Assembly: GCF_001307105.1 (NCBI RefSeq)
Contig: NZ_LGYN01000027.1
Span: 124,001-188,000 of the forward strand
Direction of reading: 5' to 3'
Length of the DNA stretch: 64,000 nucleotides
DNA from: Bacillus australimaris
GTDB taxonomy: Bacteria; Bacillota; Bacilli; Bacillales; Bacillaceae
Positions 27,056 through 35,748 of this stretch are shown one piece after another. The translations under genes and the position numbers were made by a program. The stretch's first letter is position 1. The number at the start of each line of letters is the position of its first letter. The notes under the pieces were generated by a model. That model saw only the letters and a list, made by a program, of their open reading frames with translations, made no database searches and was not told the DNA's origin.

Positions 27056-27084
27056 AAAAAGGCGCCGAAAGGGGTCTTTTTATT
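27056..27084 (+). terminator. Terminator after the threonine-synthase-like gene
   Basis: AAAAAGGCGCC/GGGGTCTTTTT (one mismatch and one G-T pair) with a GAAA loop and a T-rich tail. Confidence 0.75.
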
Positions 27085-27343
27085 TTAGAATACATCATGA
27101 AGATGAATTCATTGAAACCAAATACATATGTTGCGTCGTCTATCTATTGGTTGTATCGGTAGGAAGCCAATGAAATGACAGGGAAATGTGGATCCTTAGA
27201 CGTATTTTCATATAAATCACAGAAGTGTCACGATCCGTCTGTTACAATAAAAGAAATTATTTCTTGCGAAGTATTCTTATATGATAAAGGATGCTCATAT
27301 TTGTCCGATAAGAACGAATGGGATGAAGAAATGGAGGCTCTGT
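27085..27343. other. Intergenic region before the lipoprotein gene
   Basis: About 260 bp. A TACAAT (27243-27248) could be a -10 element but has no clear -35 partner. The open frame here (27175-27459) overlaps the lipoprotein gene out of frame and has no support. Confidence 0.4.
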
Positions 27344-27826
27344 ATGAAAAAACAATCGCATTTGGTGCTGCTATTTATCGCAGCTGTGACTTTACTAGCA
27401 GCCTGTCAGCAAGCAGGTCAGCCGCCTTCAAAACAAGACAAAAAAGAAGCTGCGTATGAACAATGGGTTCAGTCTTATATGGATGAGTTAAATGAAGCAT
27501 ATGAAAACATGACCGATCAATTTATCTCAGATGGTCATGGAAAAATTCAAACAAATAAAAAATTGACAGAAGCGACGAAAACATTTGATCGTGTGATTCA
27601 AAAAGGACTTGATCATCAAGAAGTTCCAGCCGCTTATCAAAAGGCCGATCAACAATTAAAGACAGGACTTGCTTCATTTGAAAAAGGGATCAATCAGGTA
27701 GAGCAGCTTTTAAAGCATCCCGATCAAGAAAAGCTGTTTATTTCCGCTACTCATCATTTTCAGGATGGATTGCAGCAGACAGCTGCATTTATTGAAAAGG
27801 TAGGTCAGGTTCAGCAGTCATCATAA
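27344..27826 (+). CDS. Lipoprotein of unknown function
   Basis: 160 residues from the ATG at 27344, preceded by ATGGAGG. A lipoprotein signal peptide with lipobox LAAC gives the lipid-modified Cys21. The mature part is hydrophilic and helical, with repeated charged and Gln-rich segments such as [19 protein letters not shown] and [19 protein letters not shown], similar in feel to small helical surface lipoproteins. It does not resemble B. subtilis YhjA, which lies near this point. The function is unknown. Confidence 0.8.
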   Translation: MKKQSHLVLLFIAAVTLLAACQQAGQPPSKQDKKEAAYEQWVQSYMDELNEAYENMTDQFISDGHGKIQTNKKLTEATKTFDRVIQKGLDHQEVPAAYQKADQQLKTGLASFEKGINQVEQLLKHPDQEKLFISATHHFQDGLQQTAAFIEKVGQVQQSS

Positions 27827-27860
27827 AAAAGCTTGGAAGATTCACTTCCAGGCTTTTTTT
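27825..27860. terminator. Bidirectional terminator after the lipoprotein gene
   Basis: AAAAAAGC-GGAAG/CTTCC-GCTTTTTTT hairpin between two converging genes. Confidence 0.85.
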
Positions 27861-29298
27861 AGATGTGAAGTATTTTCTTTAAACGGTGTATGCCTTCTTG
27901 TATCATGTTTTCATCTGTACAGGCAAATCCGAGCAGTAATCCCTTTCGATTGCTTTTAAAACAGTAAGGACTTAATGGATAAATCCCAACACCAGCCGCT
28001 TTTGCTGCCTCAATACTCCCTTTTTCATCAAAGTCAGGTGCGCCTTCTAAAAACACATGAAGACCCGTATCGGTTCCATTGATATGGAAGTGTTTATCAA
28101 ATTGATTCGTCAAAAGGGCTTCCATCATGGCTGCCTGTCTCTTTTTATACAACTGTCTCATTCGCCGGACATAGCGCGTGAACTCTCCTTCTCTGAAAAA
28201 AGAAGCGAGTGTGATTTGTTCCATAATGGGCAGCTGTCTTTGAATGAGTGATTGCAGGGCGGCGATTTCTTTCATCACTGCTTTTGAGCCGATAATGGCA
28301 GCAAGACGGATGCCGGGTGCCAGCACCTTTGAGAAGCTTAAGATGTAAATTACATGATCGGGTGCTTCTGAAAATAGGGAAGGAAGCGGTCCGCCATGAT
28401 AACGATAATCTCCATCAAAATCATCCTCTAATATGTAAGACTGATGGCTGACAGCAAACTTCAGCAGCTGCTGCCTTCTGTTTACACTCATACATACACC
28501 GGTTGGTCGCTGATGGGAGGGCGTCACAGCAATCAGCTTTGTTCGCTGTGGCAATGTGTTCACCATCATTCCTTCTTCATCTACTGCTGCGGGATGAATG
28601 TTCATTTCACGGTGCATAAACGACAGCCTTGCGCCGGGAAAACCTGGATCTTCAACAGCCACTGTATCACCTTTTTTTAGCAAAACCTGCGAAATCAAAT
28701 CAATGGCTTGCTGTGTGCCGCCTGTTAACACCATTTGATCTTCTTCTACATCGATCCCTCGTTCAACAGATAAGTATTGGCGTATTTCTGAACGTACTTC
28801 CCATAATCCATGCGGAGAAGAATAACCCCAATCCTTTATATCTAATCGCTGTAATGCTTTCATCAGCGAACGTTTCCATATGTTTTGAAAGTGGTCATCG
28901 ATCGCTGGCTCCTGGTGACGAAAATCAATTTCAAGCTTCTCATGAAATTGATTGGCTGACAGCCAATGATCCATTTGTTTTTCGGCCTCTACAAAGTGAT
29001 GTCTTACTGGAAGTGAGAATGGCGGTTCACTTTGGCGGGGCGTAGAAGCTGTATATTGATCACTTGAAATGACCTTTGTACCGCCTCTTCTCGATGTGCT
29101 GACATAGCCTCTTGCCAGCAGCTCATCGTAGGCGAGCTGTACGGTTGATCTTGATACATTAAGCTCCTGTGCAAGCACTCTTGTCGGTGTTAACTGATCG
29201 TCAGGAAGCAGTTGTTGTGAATGAATTTTTTGAATGGTCCCAGCTACGATTTGCTGCCAGAGCGGTGTAGGACTTGAACGGTCTAAATGAATATACAT
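27859..29298 (-). CDS. MocR/PdxR-family regulator (GntR helix-turn-helix fused to aminotransferase domain)
   Basis: 479 residues. A GntR-type winged helix (about 8-75, with [21 protein letters not shown]) is joined to a fold-type I aminotransferase-like domain (about 110-475). The PLP Lys lies in SFSKVLAPG, and the D-x-D-Y region in [12 protein letters not shown] is present. Members bind PLP and often an amino compound and control vitamin B6, GABA or transport genes. It is divergent from an MFS transporter 145 bp away, the likely target. The ligand is unknown; the PLP residues appear intact. Confidence 0.85.
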   Translation of the reverse strand: MYIHLDRSSPTPLWQQIVAGTIQKIHSQQLLPDDQLTPTRVLAQELNVSRSTVQLAYDELLARGYVSTSRRGGTKVISSDQYTASTPRQSEPPFSLPVRHHFVEAEKQMDHWLSANQFHEKLEIDFRHQEPAIDDHFQNIWKRSLMKALQRLDIKDWGYSSPHGLWEVRSEIRQYLSVERGIDVEEDQMVLTGGTQQAIDLISQVLLKKGDTVAVEDPGFPGARLSFMHREMNIHPAAVDEEGMMVNTLPQRTKLIAVTPSHQRPTGVCMSVNRRQQLLKFAVSHQSYILEDDFDGDYRYHGGPLPSLFSEAPDHVIYILSFSKVLAPGIRLAAIIGSKAVMKEIAALQSLIQRQLPIMEQITLASFFREGEFTRYVRRMRQLYKKRQAAMMEALLTNQFDKHFHINGTDTGLHVFLEGAPDFDEKGSIEAAKAAGVGIYPLSPYCFKSNRKGLLLGFACTDENMIQEGIHRLKKILHI

Positions 29299-29443
29299 CG
29301 TGCACCTTCTCTCATTGTGATGTCATAACATGATGATGACACGGAGTTATGGACTGGTCAATAGTGCTATTTTTGGATATGGGAAGTAATCCAATTGGTG
29401 TGTACACTGTTCTCATATGCAATGACATAGAGGAGAGAGTCAA
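29299..29443. promoter_or_regulatory. Divergent MocR/MFS control region
   Basis: 145 bp between the two starts. A TTGGTG-N17-TGCAAT pair near 29396-29424 could serve the transporter, and a minus-strand TTGACC near 29358 the regulator, but neither pair is close to consensus. No clean direct repeat of MocR type was found. Confidence 0.35.
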
Positions 29444-30613
29444 ATGATCCCAGCATCTAAAGAGGAAACGGCACACCTATCCATCGTCCCGTTTATTTTC
29501 GTTTTATTTGGTCTTTTTATGATTACGATCGCTGTGAATCTGCAAGTGCCCCTTTATACGGCATATGCAGAACAAGCAGGGTACGGAAGGGCGGCAACAG
29601 CACTAGTATTTGCCGCGTATGTTTTCGGACTGATTCCAGTTTTGCTTTTTCTTGGCGGCATTTCTGACCGAGCTGGACGCAAACCGATTTTATTGGTTGC
29701 GCTAAGCTTTTCGTTAAGTGCCACCTTGTTGATGATTGTGCAACCTACCATCCAGATGCTCTTTGCTGCCCGCCTGCTGCAAGGTGTAGGGCTTGGATTA
29801 AGTGTAGGAACATGCACCGCTTATTTAATTGCTTTATATCCAGAGAAATCAGGCTGGATTCCAACATTTATTGCACTATGCAGTTCGGTTGGATTTGGAG
29901 GTGGTGCTCTTTTTACGGCGCTTCTTTCTTTTCAGCATGTGTCACTCACGCCGCTTAGCTATTGGATTGTGCTGGGCTTTCTGATGCTAACTATTGTGGG
30001 GGTCTTCTTTTTTGTACCTCCTGTTCAAGGAGATGCAGGAAAACCACTCATGAATATGCCTAGATTTCCAAAAGGGACCATGCCTGCAAATGCAGCCATT
30101 GCTATCGCGTGGTCGGTATGCGGCCTCGTCATTTCGATTTTGCCAGCACAGCTTAAATTAAATGGTTATGAATTATGGGTAGGGCCGGCGCTTTTTTTGA
30201 TTAATATGACAGGTGTCCTCATGCAGCCCTTTGTGCGCAAAATGAAAAGCAGCACAGCGCTCCTTGTGGGGTTTATCTGTCTTCCGTGCGGATATGGCCT
30301 CTTGCTATACGGTGCAAACAGCGGGTCTATCTACCTTGTGCTTGCCGGAACAATGCTGGCGGGTACTGCTTGCTATGGATTTACGTATTTAGGCGGACTT
30401 CAGCTCATTGTTGAGAGGGGGAAAAAGGAGGCGGCTAGAGCTGTTGCAGGGTATTACTTGTTTGCTTATTTAGGTCTTGGTATCCCGAGTGTTTTTGTTG
30501 GACTCTTCGCTGATATTTACGGGACTCAAAGGGTGTTAATCTTCTTTTTCTTTCTCGTGATATCTGCCTGCCTCATCCTGTTGATCTCAGGTGTCAGGCG
30601 GAAAGAAAGGTGA
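29444..30613 (+). CDS. Major facilitator superfamily transporter
   Basis: 389 residues, about 12 predicted membrane helices, with the cytoplasmic loop 2-3 MFS motif GGISDRAGRKPILL after helix 2 and RLLQGVGLGLSVGTCTAYL in helix 4-5, as in drug/metabolite proton antiporters. The N-terminus is hydrophilic for about 10 residues. The start ATG follows GAGGAGAG. The divergent MocR regulator suggests that the substrate is an amine, amino acid or a compound made from them. It could equally be an uptake or an efflux system. Confidence 0.85.
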   Translation: MIPASKEETAHLSIVPFIFVLFGLFMITIAVNLQVPLYTAYAEQAGYGRAATALVFAAYVFGLIPVLLFLGGISDRAGRKPILLVALSFSLSATLLMIVQPTIQMLFAARLLQGVGLGLSVGTCTAYLIALYPEKSGWIPTFIALCSSVGFGGGALFTALLSFQHVSLTPLSYWIVLGFLMLTIVGVFFFVPPVQGDAGKPLMNMPRFPKGTMPANAAIAIAWSVCGLVISILPAQLKLNGYELWVGPALFLINMTGVLMQPFVRKMKSSTALLVGFICLPCGYGLLLYGANSGSIYLVLAGTMLAGTACYGFTYLGGLQLIVERGKKEAARAVAGYYLFAYLGLGIPSVFVGLFADIYGTQRVLIFFFFLVISACLILLISGVRRKER

Positions 30614-30678
30614 GAGGTCCATCTTTCTCTTTTTTCTCCAATTCGTTTAGAATATAGGCATGAGAGGGGAAGATGAAA

Positions 30679-30957
30679 ATGAAAAAAGTACAGCTGGATG
30701 GCGCGGTGTGCAGGTCGCAAGAAGAGCTTCATGAACAGTTGAAAACAGTTTTACACCTTCCTGACTATTACGGGAAAAACCTTGATGCCCTTTGGGACTG
30801 TTTGACAGGAGAAGTGAATCTTCCAGTAGAACTGACATGGACGAATTTTCAAGCAAGCAAAGAAGCTCTTGGCGATTATGCAGAGAGCTTGCGTCAGTTG
30901 TTTCAAGAAGCGGAAGAAGAACTGAAGGGACAATTTCAATTGAACATTCAATTATGA
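30679..30957 (+). CDS. Barstar-family ribonuclease inhibitor
   Basis: 92 residues. The signature LPDYYGKNLDALWDCLTG is barstar's interaction loop; Asp36 and Asp40 equal barstar Asp35 and Asp39, and the C-terminal helix and strand are of normal length (barstar has about 90). An ATG two codons upstream (30673) is also possible. It binds and blocks extracellular-type guanyl RNases (barnase/binase) in the cytoplasm. No barnase-type gene lies in the window, so the partner, if any, is elsewhere. Two Cys are not conserved in pairs. Confidence 0.88.
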   Translation: MKKVQLDGAVCRSQEELHEQLKTVLHLPDYYGKNLDALWDCLTGEVNLPVELTWTNFQASKEALGDYAESLRQLFQEAEEELKGQFQLNIQL

Positions 30958-30958
30958 T

Positions 30959-30989
30959 AAAAAGCAGCCGCTACCGCAGGCTGTTTTTT
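30959..30989 (+). terminator. Terminator after the barstar gene
   Basis: CAGCC/GGCTG short stem with a nine-base loop, followed by T6. Confidence 0.75.
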
Positions 30990-31137
30990 GATTTTTGGTT
31001 CTTGAATGCTTCACTACATTTGTTTGATTTTTTATTGTGGGTTCATAAAAATATGTTGCGTGCAGGAAACTTTTATCGAGATATGTTATATTGGAACCTA
31101 CATTGATAGACTAAGATAGAGTGAGGGTTCGGAAAGG

Positions 31138-32091
31138 ATGAAGAAAAAAACGAGATCAAAGAGAAGACTGAGACCTTGGGTGAAAGCCGTGCTGTTGATC
31201 ATGGCATTTGTCATGGTGATGGCGGTATCCGTAACAGGATATGCATACTATAAAATTTCAAAAGCGTCGAATAAGGCGCAAGTTTCATTAGAAAGAGGAG
31301 ACACCTCTCAAAAGCGTGTAAAAGCTTTTGATCCAGGGAAGGATAGCTTTTCGGTGCTGCTCTTGGGGATTGACAGCCGTCCAGGTGAAACGGTAGACGA
31401 AGCAAGAAGTGATGCAGTCTTACTGGCGGCAGTGAACCGAACAGAGAAAACCATTAAGCTCCTCAGTATTCCTCGTGATTCTTATGTCGATATACCGGGA
31501 AGAGGCTATGATAAAATTGCCCACGCCCATGCGTTTGGGAGTGCAGATTTGTCGGTCAAAACGGTCGAAAACTTGTTGAACATTCCAGTAGATTATGTGA
31601 TTTCAGGGAACTTTATGGCGTTTCAAGACATAGTGGATGAGTTAAATGGAATTGACGTAACGATTGAAGATGAAGGCATCGCAAAACAAATAGAAAAGGA
31701 TTCAAAGGGGAAAGTTCAAGTGCAGACAGGCACTCACACACTGAATGGCGAAGAAGCATTAGCCTTTGTGAGAACAAGAAAAGCAGACAGCGACCTCATG
31801 CGCGGAAAGCGCCAAATGGAAGCACTTCAAGCCATCTTTGAAAAATCTAAATCTATTTCTTCGATTCCGTCATATGACAACATAATTGATACGCTTGGTG
31901 ATAATGTTTCAACCAATCTGTCAATGAAGCAGTTTATCGGTCTTTTTCCTTTACTGAGCTCACTGAAATCTGTGGATACGATTCAGCTAAAAGGGCATGA
32001 TTATCAGCCGGGGAATGTGTATTACTTTGAGTTAGATGGACCAGGATTAGACGAAATCAGAACAGAGCTGAGAGAACAGCTTGAATTATGA
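31138..32091 (+). CDS. LytR-CpsA-Psr family protein
   Basis: 317 residues. A short basic cytoplasmic N-terminus, one membrane anchor (about 15-37) and an extracytoplasmic LCP domain: LLLGIDSRPGE, DAVLLAAVN, LLSIPRDSYVDI, the Arg of RTRKADSD and the GKRQMEALQAI segment, which carry the polyprenyl-phosphate and metal-binding residues. LCP enzymes attach wall teichoic acid or other glycopolymers to peptidoglycan. The sequence is clearly different from what I recall of TagT, TagU and TagV, so this may be an additional LCP. It stands alone with its own terminator. Confidence 0.88.
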   Translation: MKKKTRSKRRLRPWVKAVLLIMAFVMVMAVSVTGYAYYKISKASNKAQVSLERGDTSQKRVKAFDPGKDSFSVLLLGIDSRPGETVDEARSDAVLLAAVNRTEKTIKLLSIPRDSYVDIPGRGYDKIAHAHAFGSADLSVKTVENLLNIPVDYVISGNFMAFQDIVDELNGIDVTIEDEGIAKQIEKDSKGKVQVQTGTHTLNGEEALAFVRTRKADSDLMRGKRQMEALQAIFEKSKSISSIPSYDNIIDTLGDNVSTNLSMKQFIGLFPLLSSLKSVDTIQLKGHDYQPGNVYYFELDGPGLDEIRTELREQLEL

Positions 32092-32102
32092 TTAATATGA
32101 AG

Positions 32103-32129
32103 GAGCCTGCCGCTGAGGCAGGCTTTTTT
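32103..32129 (+). terminator. Terminator after the LCP gene
   Basis: GCCTGCC/GGCAGGC with a five-base loop and T6. Confidence 0.88.
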
Positions 32130-32132
32130 CTT

Positions 32133-32567
32133 TTAATAGTAAAGGGTTGCAGGCATTGTTGGGTACCACACGCCGTTTAGAGCAAGTGCCCAGCCATACA
32201 CTTTTTGACCAGATTCAATTTTATCCTTAACTGAATTGAACGGTTCATATGAATTGACTTGATAAGACTCTCCGGTTTTTTTAGCCACAATGACAGATAA
32301 AATATTATTATTGAGCACACTCGGTTCCTTATCATTACTCGTCCAAGCAATGCGCTGATAATAATTTGAGTTGAAATAATTATCAAGTGCCTTTACTTCA
32401 AAATACACTTGATGTCCATAGAGAAAAACCGTCGTATAGGCTACGCTTGTTAATTGTGATGGGGCTGAGGGTTCCTGTTTTGATGCTTGTAGTGGCTCTG
32501 CTGCAGAAACGGTGCTAGGGACAAGTAGGCCAGCTGCTAGAGTAAGTGCTGCTAATTTTTTGATCAT
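32133..32567 (-). CDS. Secreted protein of unknown function
   Basis: 144 residues from the ATG at 32567, which follows CAGGAGG; the frame upstream is open but lacks a site. A typical signal peptide (MIKKLAALTLAAGLLVPSTV) ends with the SA cleavage region near residue 22. The mature part (about 120 residues) is rich in aromatic and Asn residues and ends in GVWYPTMPATLYY, which looks beta-structured. No catalytic motif or Cys is visible. I do not recognise a family. It converges on the LCP gene. Confidence 0.75.
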   Translation of the reverse strand: MIKKLAALTLAAGLLVPSTVSAAEPLQASKQEPSAPSQLTSVAYTTVFLYGHQVYFEVKALDNYFNSNYYQRIAWTSNDKEPSVLNNNILSVIVAKKTGESYQVNSYEPFNSVKDKIESGQKVYGWALALNGVWYPTMPATLYY

Positions 32568-32649
32568 CAATATACCTCCTGAATTTTGGTATATTGATTT
32601 ATTCGCCAAAAATGAGAGAACTCATTTTGTTTTGTGAAAAATATCCATT

Positions 32650-33018
32650 TTATTTTTCCTCATGGAGAAAATACCGAGTCAGCAGTTCCTCTACTCGATG
32701 ACGTATACGAGGATTAAAGTATTTATGCTTTTCTTCATAGCCATTTATGATAAATAAATACGTTGTGAATCCTTCATCGTGTTCAATTTGCTGTACCTTC
32801 ATTTTTTCTTTACGTAAATGCTGCTTCAGTTCGTAAAGGGCTTTTTGTGCTTCCTTTAACGCAGAGGTCATAAGCTGAATGTATGGGTCATTTAGTTTAA
32901 ATGGTTGGTGTTGGTTTAAGTGAGCCAAATCACGATTGAGGATGGAGATGACCATTGGAAGAAAGATGGCCTGTTCCATCATCTGAAGCTGTATTCTTGA
33001 TAGTCTTGTCATATCCAT
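32650..33018 (-). CDS. yhjD: Protein of unknown function YhjD
   Basis: 122 residues, cytoplasmic, with a coiled-coil-prone central part (residues 45-85) and the C-terminal half FTTYLFIINGYEEKHKYFN. It has no membrane segment or known catalytic motif. The assignment comes from size and the order yhjD-yhjE-sipV as in B. subtilis, with yhjD on the opposite strand. The ATG lies at 33018; the ribosome site (AAAGCAGG) is modest. Confidence 0.7.
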   Translation of the reverse strand: MDMTRLSRIQLQMMEQAIFLPMVISILNRDLAHLNQHQPFKLNDPYIQLMTSALKEAQKALYELKQHLRKEKMKVQQIEHDEGFTTYLFIINGYEEKHKYFNPRIRHRVEELLTRYFLHEEK

Positions 33019-33167
33019 GCCTGCTTTCTTTATGAATAGAACGTATGTTCTTATTTATTATATCGGATGCGTCAAACAATCTCAAGGGTCGAGTGTAAGA
33101 CATTTGTATATTTTTATGTTTTCCATGTAAAATGAAATGTAGACAAACCTTGAAGGAGTCAATCAAG

Positions 33168-33785
33168 TTGACATCATTTCTTTCTATATTTACTCATGAA
33201 AATATCACAGCATTTTTTGAAAGTTATAAGGAATTTGGGCCAATTGTCGCCATATTGCTTCCACTGATAGAAGCCTTCCTTCCGTTTTTACCCCTTGTGG
33301 CGTTTGCGGTGGCAAATGCAAATGCGTTTGGCCTATGGGAAGGTTTTTTATTAACCTGGATCGGTGCAAGTGCAGGGTCTTTACTTGTTTTTTTGCTGAT
33401 CAGAAAATTTGGACAGATGAGAATGCTAAACTTTATCAGCAGACACCCTTCCATTAAGAAATTGATGCTTTGGGTAGAGAAGCGGGGATTTGGTCCGTTA
33501 TTTATTTTACTTTGCTTTCCTTTTACACCTTCTGCTGCCGTCAATGTGGTAGCAGGCTTATCAAGAATTAGCGTGTGGCAATTCTCGTTAGCCGCATTGG
33601 CTGGTAAGTGTGTCATGCTCTTTATCATTAGTTTTATTGGTTATGATCTTTCTGCTTTAGTAAAGAATCCGTTAAGAAGTGTATTTGCGGTTCTAGTTAT
33701 CGCTTTATTATGGTATGTTGGAAAGAGAGTAGAAAATAGGTTGAACATTCGAATGAGCAAGCGTGAGGACAAAGGAGGCTCTTAA
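33168..33785 (+). CDS. yhjE: DedA/SNARE-associated (VTT-domain) membrane protein YhjE
   Basis: 205 residues from the TTG at 33168, nine bases after GAAGGAG; the ATG at 33132 lies upstream of that site and is rejected. About five to six membrane segments; the VTT-domain Gly-rich motifs are GASAGSLLVFLLIRKFG and FGPLFILLCFPFTPSAAVNVVAG. DedA relatives move undecaprenyl phosphate or phospholipids across membranes; which one applies here is unknown. Its stop overlaps the sipV start (TAATG), so the two are translationally coupled. Confidence 0.88.
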   Translation: MTSFLSIFTHENITAFFESYKEFGPIVAILLPLIEAFLPFLPLVAFAVANANAFGLWEGFLLTWIGASAGSLLVFLLIRKFGQMRMLNFISRHPSIKKLMLWVEKRGFGPLFILLCFPFTPSAAVNVVAGLSRISVWQFSLAALAGKCVMLFIISFIGYDLSALVKNPLRSVFAVLVIALLWYVGKRVENRLNIRMSKREDKGGS

Positions 33786-34297
33786 TGAAAAAGAAGCCAT
33801 TGCTATGGTTGATGATTATTACATTCATCGTCTTATTGTTCCAAGTAAAGAATTTCATGTTTGTCACGTACAAAGTAGAAGGGGTTAGTATGGACCCGAC
33901 ATTTACAGATGGAACAGAATTATTAATCAACAAGTTCTCGCCAAAACTCACGAAAATCAGTCGGTTTGATTATGTGTTATTTCACGGACCGAAAAATCAA
34001 ATCTTAATTAAACGGGTCATTGGCCTCCCGGGAGAAACGATCAAGTATGAAAATGATCAGTTATTTGTCGATGGTGAAAAATGGAAAGAACCCTATTTAA
34101 AAGAGCAGAAAAAACATAAAATGGGGAATGTCCTGACAGGAGATTTTCAGCTGAAAGCCATCACGGGACACGATAAAATCAAAAACAACCATTACTTCGT
34201 GATCGGAGATAACCGTATACATAGCTTTGACAGTCGGCATTTTGGGACGATTTCAAAAGATCAGGTAGTGGGTGTCAAAAGAAATCAAGATGAATAA
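33785..34297 (+). CDS. sipV: Type I signal peptidase SipV
   Basis: 170 residues (168 in B. subtilis). An N-terminal membrane anchor (residues 7-25) is followed by box B with the catalytic Ser in VEGVSMDPTF, box D with the general-base Lys in ILIKRVIGLPGE and box E GDNRIHSFDSRHFG. It cleaves Sec-type signal peptides at the outer face of the membrane, so AprE and the secreted protein at 32133 are possible substrates. In B. subtilis SipV is a minor paralogue of SipS/SipT. Coupled to yhjE. Confidence 0.93.
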   Translation: MKKKPLLWLMIITFIVLLFQVKNFMFVTYKVEGVSMDPTFTDGTELLINKFSPKLTKISRFDYVLFHGPKNQILIKRVIGLPGETIKYENDQLFVDGEKWKEPYLKEQKKHKMGNVLTGDFQLKAITGHDKIKNNHYFVIGDNRIHSFDSRHFGTISKDQVVGVKRNQDE

Positions 34298-34298
34298 A

Positions 34299-34338
34299 GA
34301 AAAGAGGCGCTCTGCATATGCAAAGCGTCTCTTTTTTA
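34299..34338. terminator. Bidirectional terminator between sipV and yhjN
   Basis: AAAAGAGGCGCT/AGCGTCTCTTTTTT with a 12-base loop. Confidence 0.85.
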
Positions 34339-35484
34339 TTTTGCGGCTTTATAATTAGGATGTTTTTTTGCCCAGACGTGATGTAAAAATCGAAAAAATG
34401 GTGGCAGCATGGCAATGACAAGGGTGATTCTAACGACTTGTACAGCCACTACGAAGGTTGAGTCCTCATGGAGTGTGACTGCTGTCGTTGCCATTTCTGC
34501 AATACCGCCAGGCGAAAAGGCAAGAATGGCTGTAATGGCAGAAATGCCTGTGACCTCTGCAATGGCAATTGAACTGAGAACCGTTGCAGCAATCAGTCCA
34601 GCTGAGCTGACGACAGCTACAATGATAGTGTTTTTCAGTCCGACAAACATCTGTTTAGTCATTTTTGACCCGATGGTTGCACCTAGAAATACTTGTGATG
34701 CAATATTTGCTTGTGCTGGCCAATAAGGAATCAAATCATGACCTATAAGCGCACCTGCACCTACTTGAAGTGCTGCGACCCCCAACATGCTGCCAATCAG
34801 CCAAGGGGCAGGGAAATGAAGACGAACCGCCAGGCGTGACATAAGCCAGGCACCTAAAATCAGTGCAGCGGTCCACGAGATGTTTGACAGGGTGAAAATG
34901 CCAGATGAGAAGGCGCTCGTTTGCGTGGCTACTGCCGCATCCGCTTGGTTTTTTGTATTTAAATAGAACACCGTAAATGGGATGGTGAGTACAACCATTA
35001 ATACACGTGTTGTTTGTACGAGACTGACAACGGCTGTATTGGCTCCAACCTCTTGGGCAATCCCCGGCATAGCAGATAAACCGCCAGGCGCAGTTCCGAC
35101 AAAGCTGGTCAGCATATCAGTTTTACTCAGCTTCCATAAGGCAAAACCAGAGAGCATTGCTAGTAGAATAGAAAAAACGAGCATGAAACTCACAGGGAGC
35201 CAATTCTCAGCGAAAATATGAAGGACTCTCATGTTCATTTTCTGCCCGAGTTCGATTCCGAGAATGAAGTGACCAAGGAGTAGCCATCTGTTGTGTATAC
35301 GTAAGGTGTGGTTTTCTTTACGCTGAAACAGGGCGGGCCGGCGCATAGATATAAATGCAGCTGTGACTAATGTACCGATCATCCAGCCGATAGACATTCC
35401 TGTTAAAGACAAAAGAAATCCACCTAAACCGCTTATTGCGATCAGGATGAGATCGGTTCGAAGGCTGTTTCCTTGTTTCATCAC
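34336..35484 (-). CDS. yhjN: AbrB-family membrane protein YhjN
   Basis: 382 residues with about 10 membrane helices in two related halves, each with a Gly-rich segment (GTAPGGLSAMPGIAQEVGA near 110, and FSPGGIAEMATTAVTLHED near 330). This is the duplicated AbrB family, long mis-annotated as ammonia monooxygenase. The start is a GTG directly before an ATG (35484 and 35481); the AAGG spacing favours the GTG slightly. Position beside sipV matches B. subtilis yhjN. The transported substrate is unknown. Confidence 0.78.
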   Translation of the reverse strand: MMKQGNSLRTDLILIAISGLGGFLLSLTGMSIGWMIGTLVTAAFISMRRPALFQRKENHTLRIHNRWLLLGHFILGIELGQKMNMRVLHIFAENWLPVSFMLVFSILLAMLSGFALWKLSKTDMLTSFVGTAPGGLSAMPGIAQEVGANTAVVSLVQTTRVLMVVLTIPFTVFYLNTKNQADAAVATQTSAFSSGIFTLSNISWTAALILGAWLMSRLAVRLHFPAPWLIGSMLGVAALQVGAGALIGHDLIPYWPAQANIASQVFLGATIGSKMTKQMFVGLKNTIIVAVVSSAGLIAATVLSSIAIAEVTGISAITAILAFSPGGIAEMATTAVTLHEDSTFVVAVQVVRITLVIAMLPPFFRFLHHVWAKKHPNYKAAK

Positions 35485-35699
35485 ATGTAAACCTTCTTCC
35501 TATAAATTCGTTCAGTAAGTGAAATGTTATTATCTTCACTATAATACAAAAGGCTCTATAAATAAAATACGAATTTTTTTACCATTTTCATAAGATTATC
35601 TTATCAAGAATCTAACCGCTTATTTATAGTAAATAGGAATATAATTTTTACCAAAAAGAAAGGTAATATACAACGATTTTCCCTTATTTTTGTTATCTG

Positions 35700-35728
35700 T
35701 TGACTATCATTTTTGATTGCACTACAAT
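35700..35728 (+). promoter_or_regulatory. Promoter of the blaI-like/M56 operon
   Basis: TTGACT (35700-35705), 17-bp spacer, TACAAT (35723-35728). The -10 element lies inside the operator at 35720-35736. Confidence 0.7.
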
Positions 35729-35736
35729 GCTTAGTG
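35720..35736. promoter_or_regulatory. BlaI-like operator, copy 1
   Basis: CACTACAATGCTTAGTG with CACTA/TAGTG arms. It matches CATTACATTATGTAGTG at 37022-37038 in length and arms, and resembles the TACA/TGTA dyads bound by BlaI/MecI. Confidence 0.6.
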
Positions 35737-35748
35737 TGAGGTGATAAC

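Noticed and set aside
27175..27459. 94-codon frame overlapping the lipoprotein gene
   Set aside because: Out of frame with the lipoprotein, which has a lipobox and a GGAGG site; this frame has neither.
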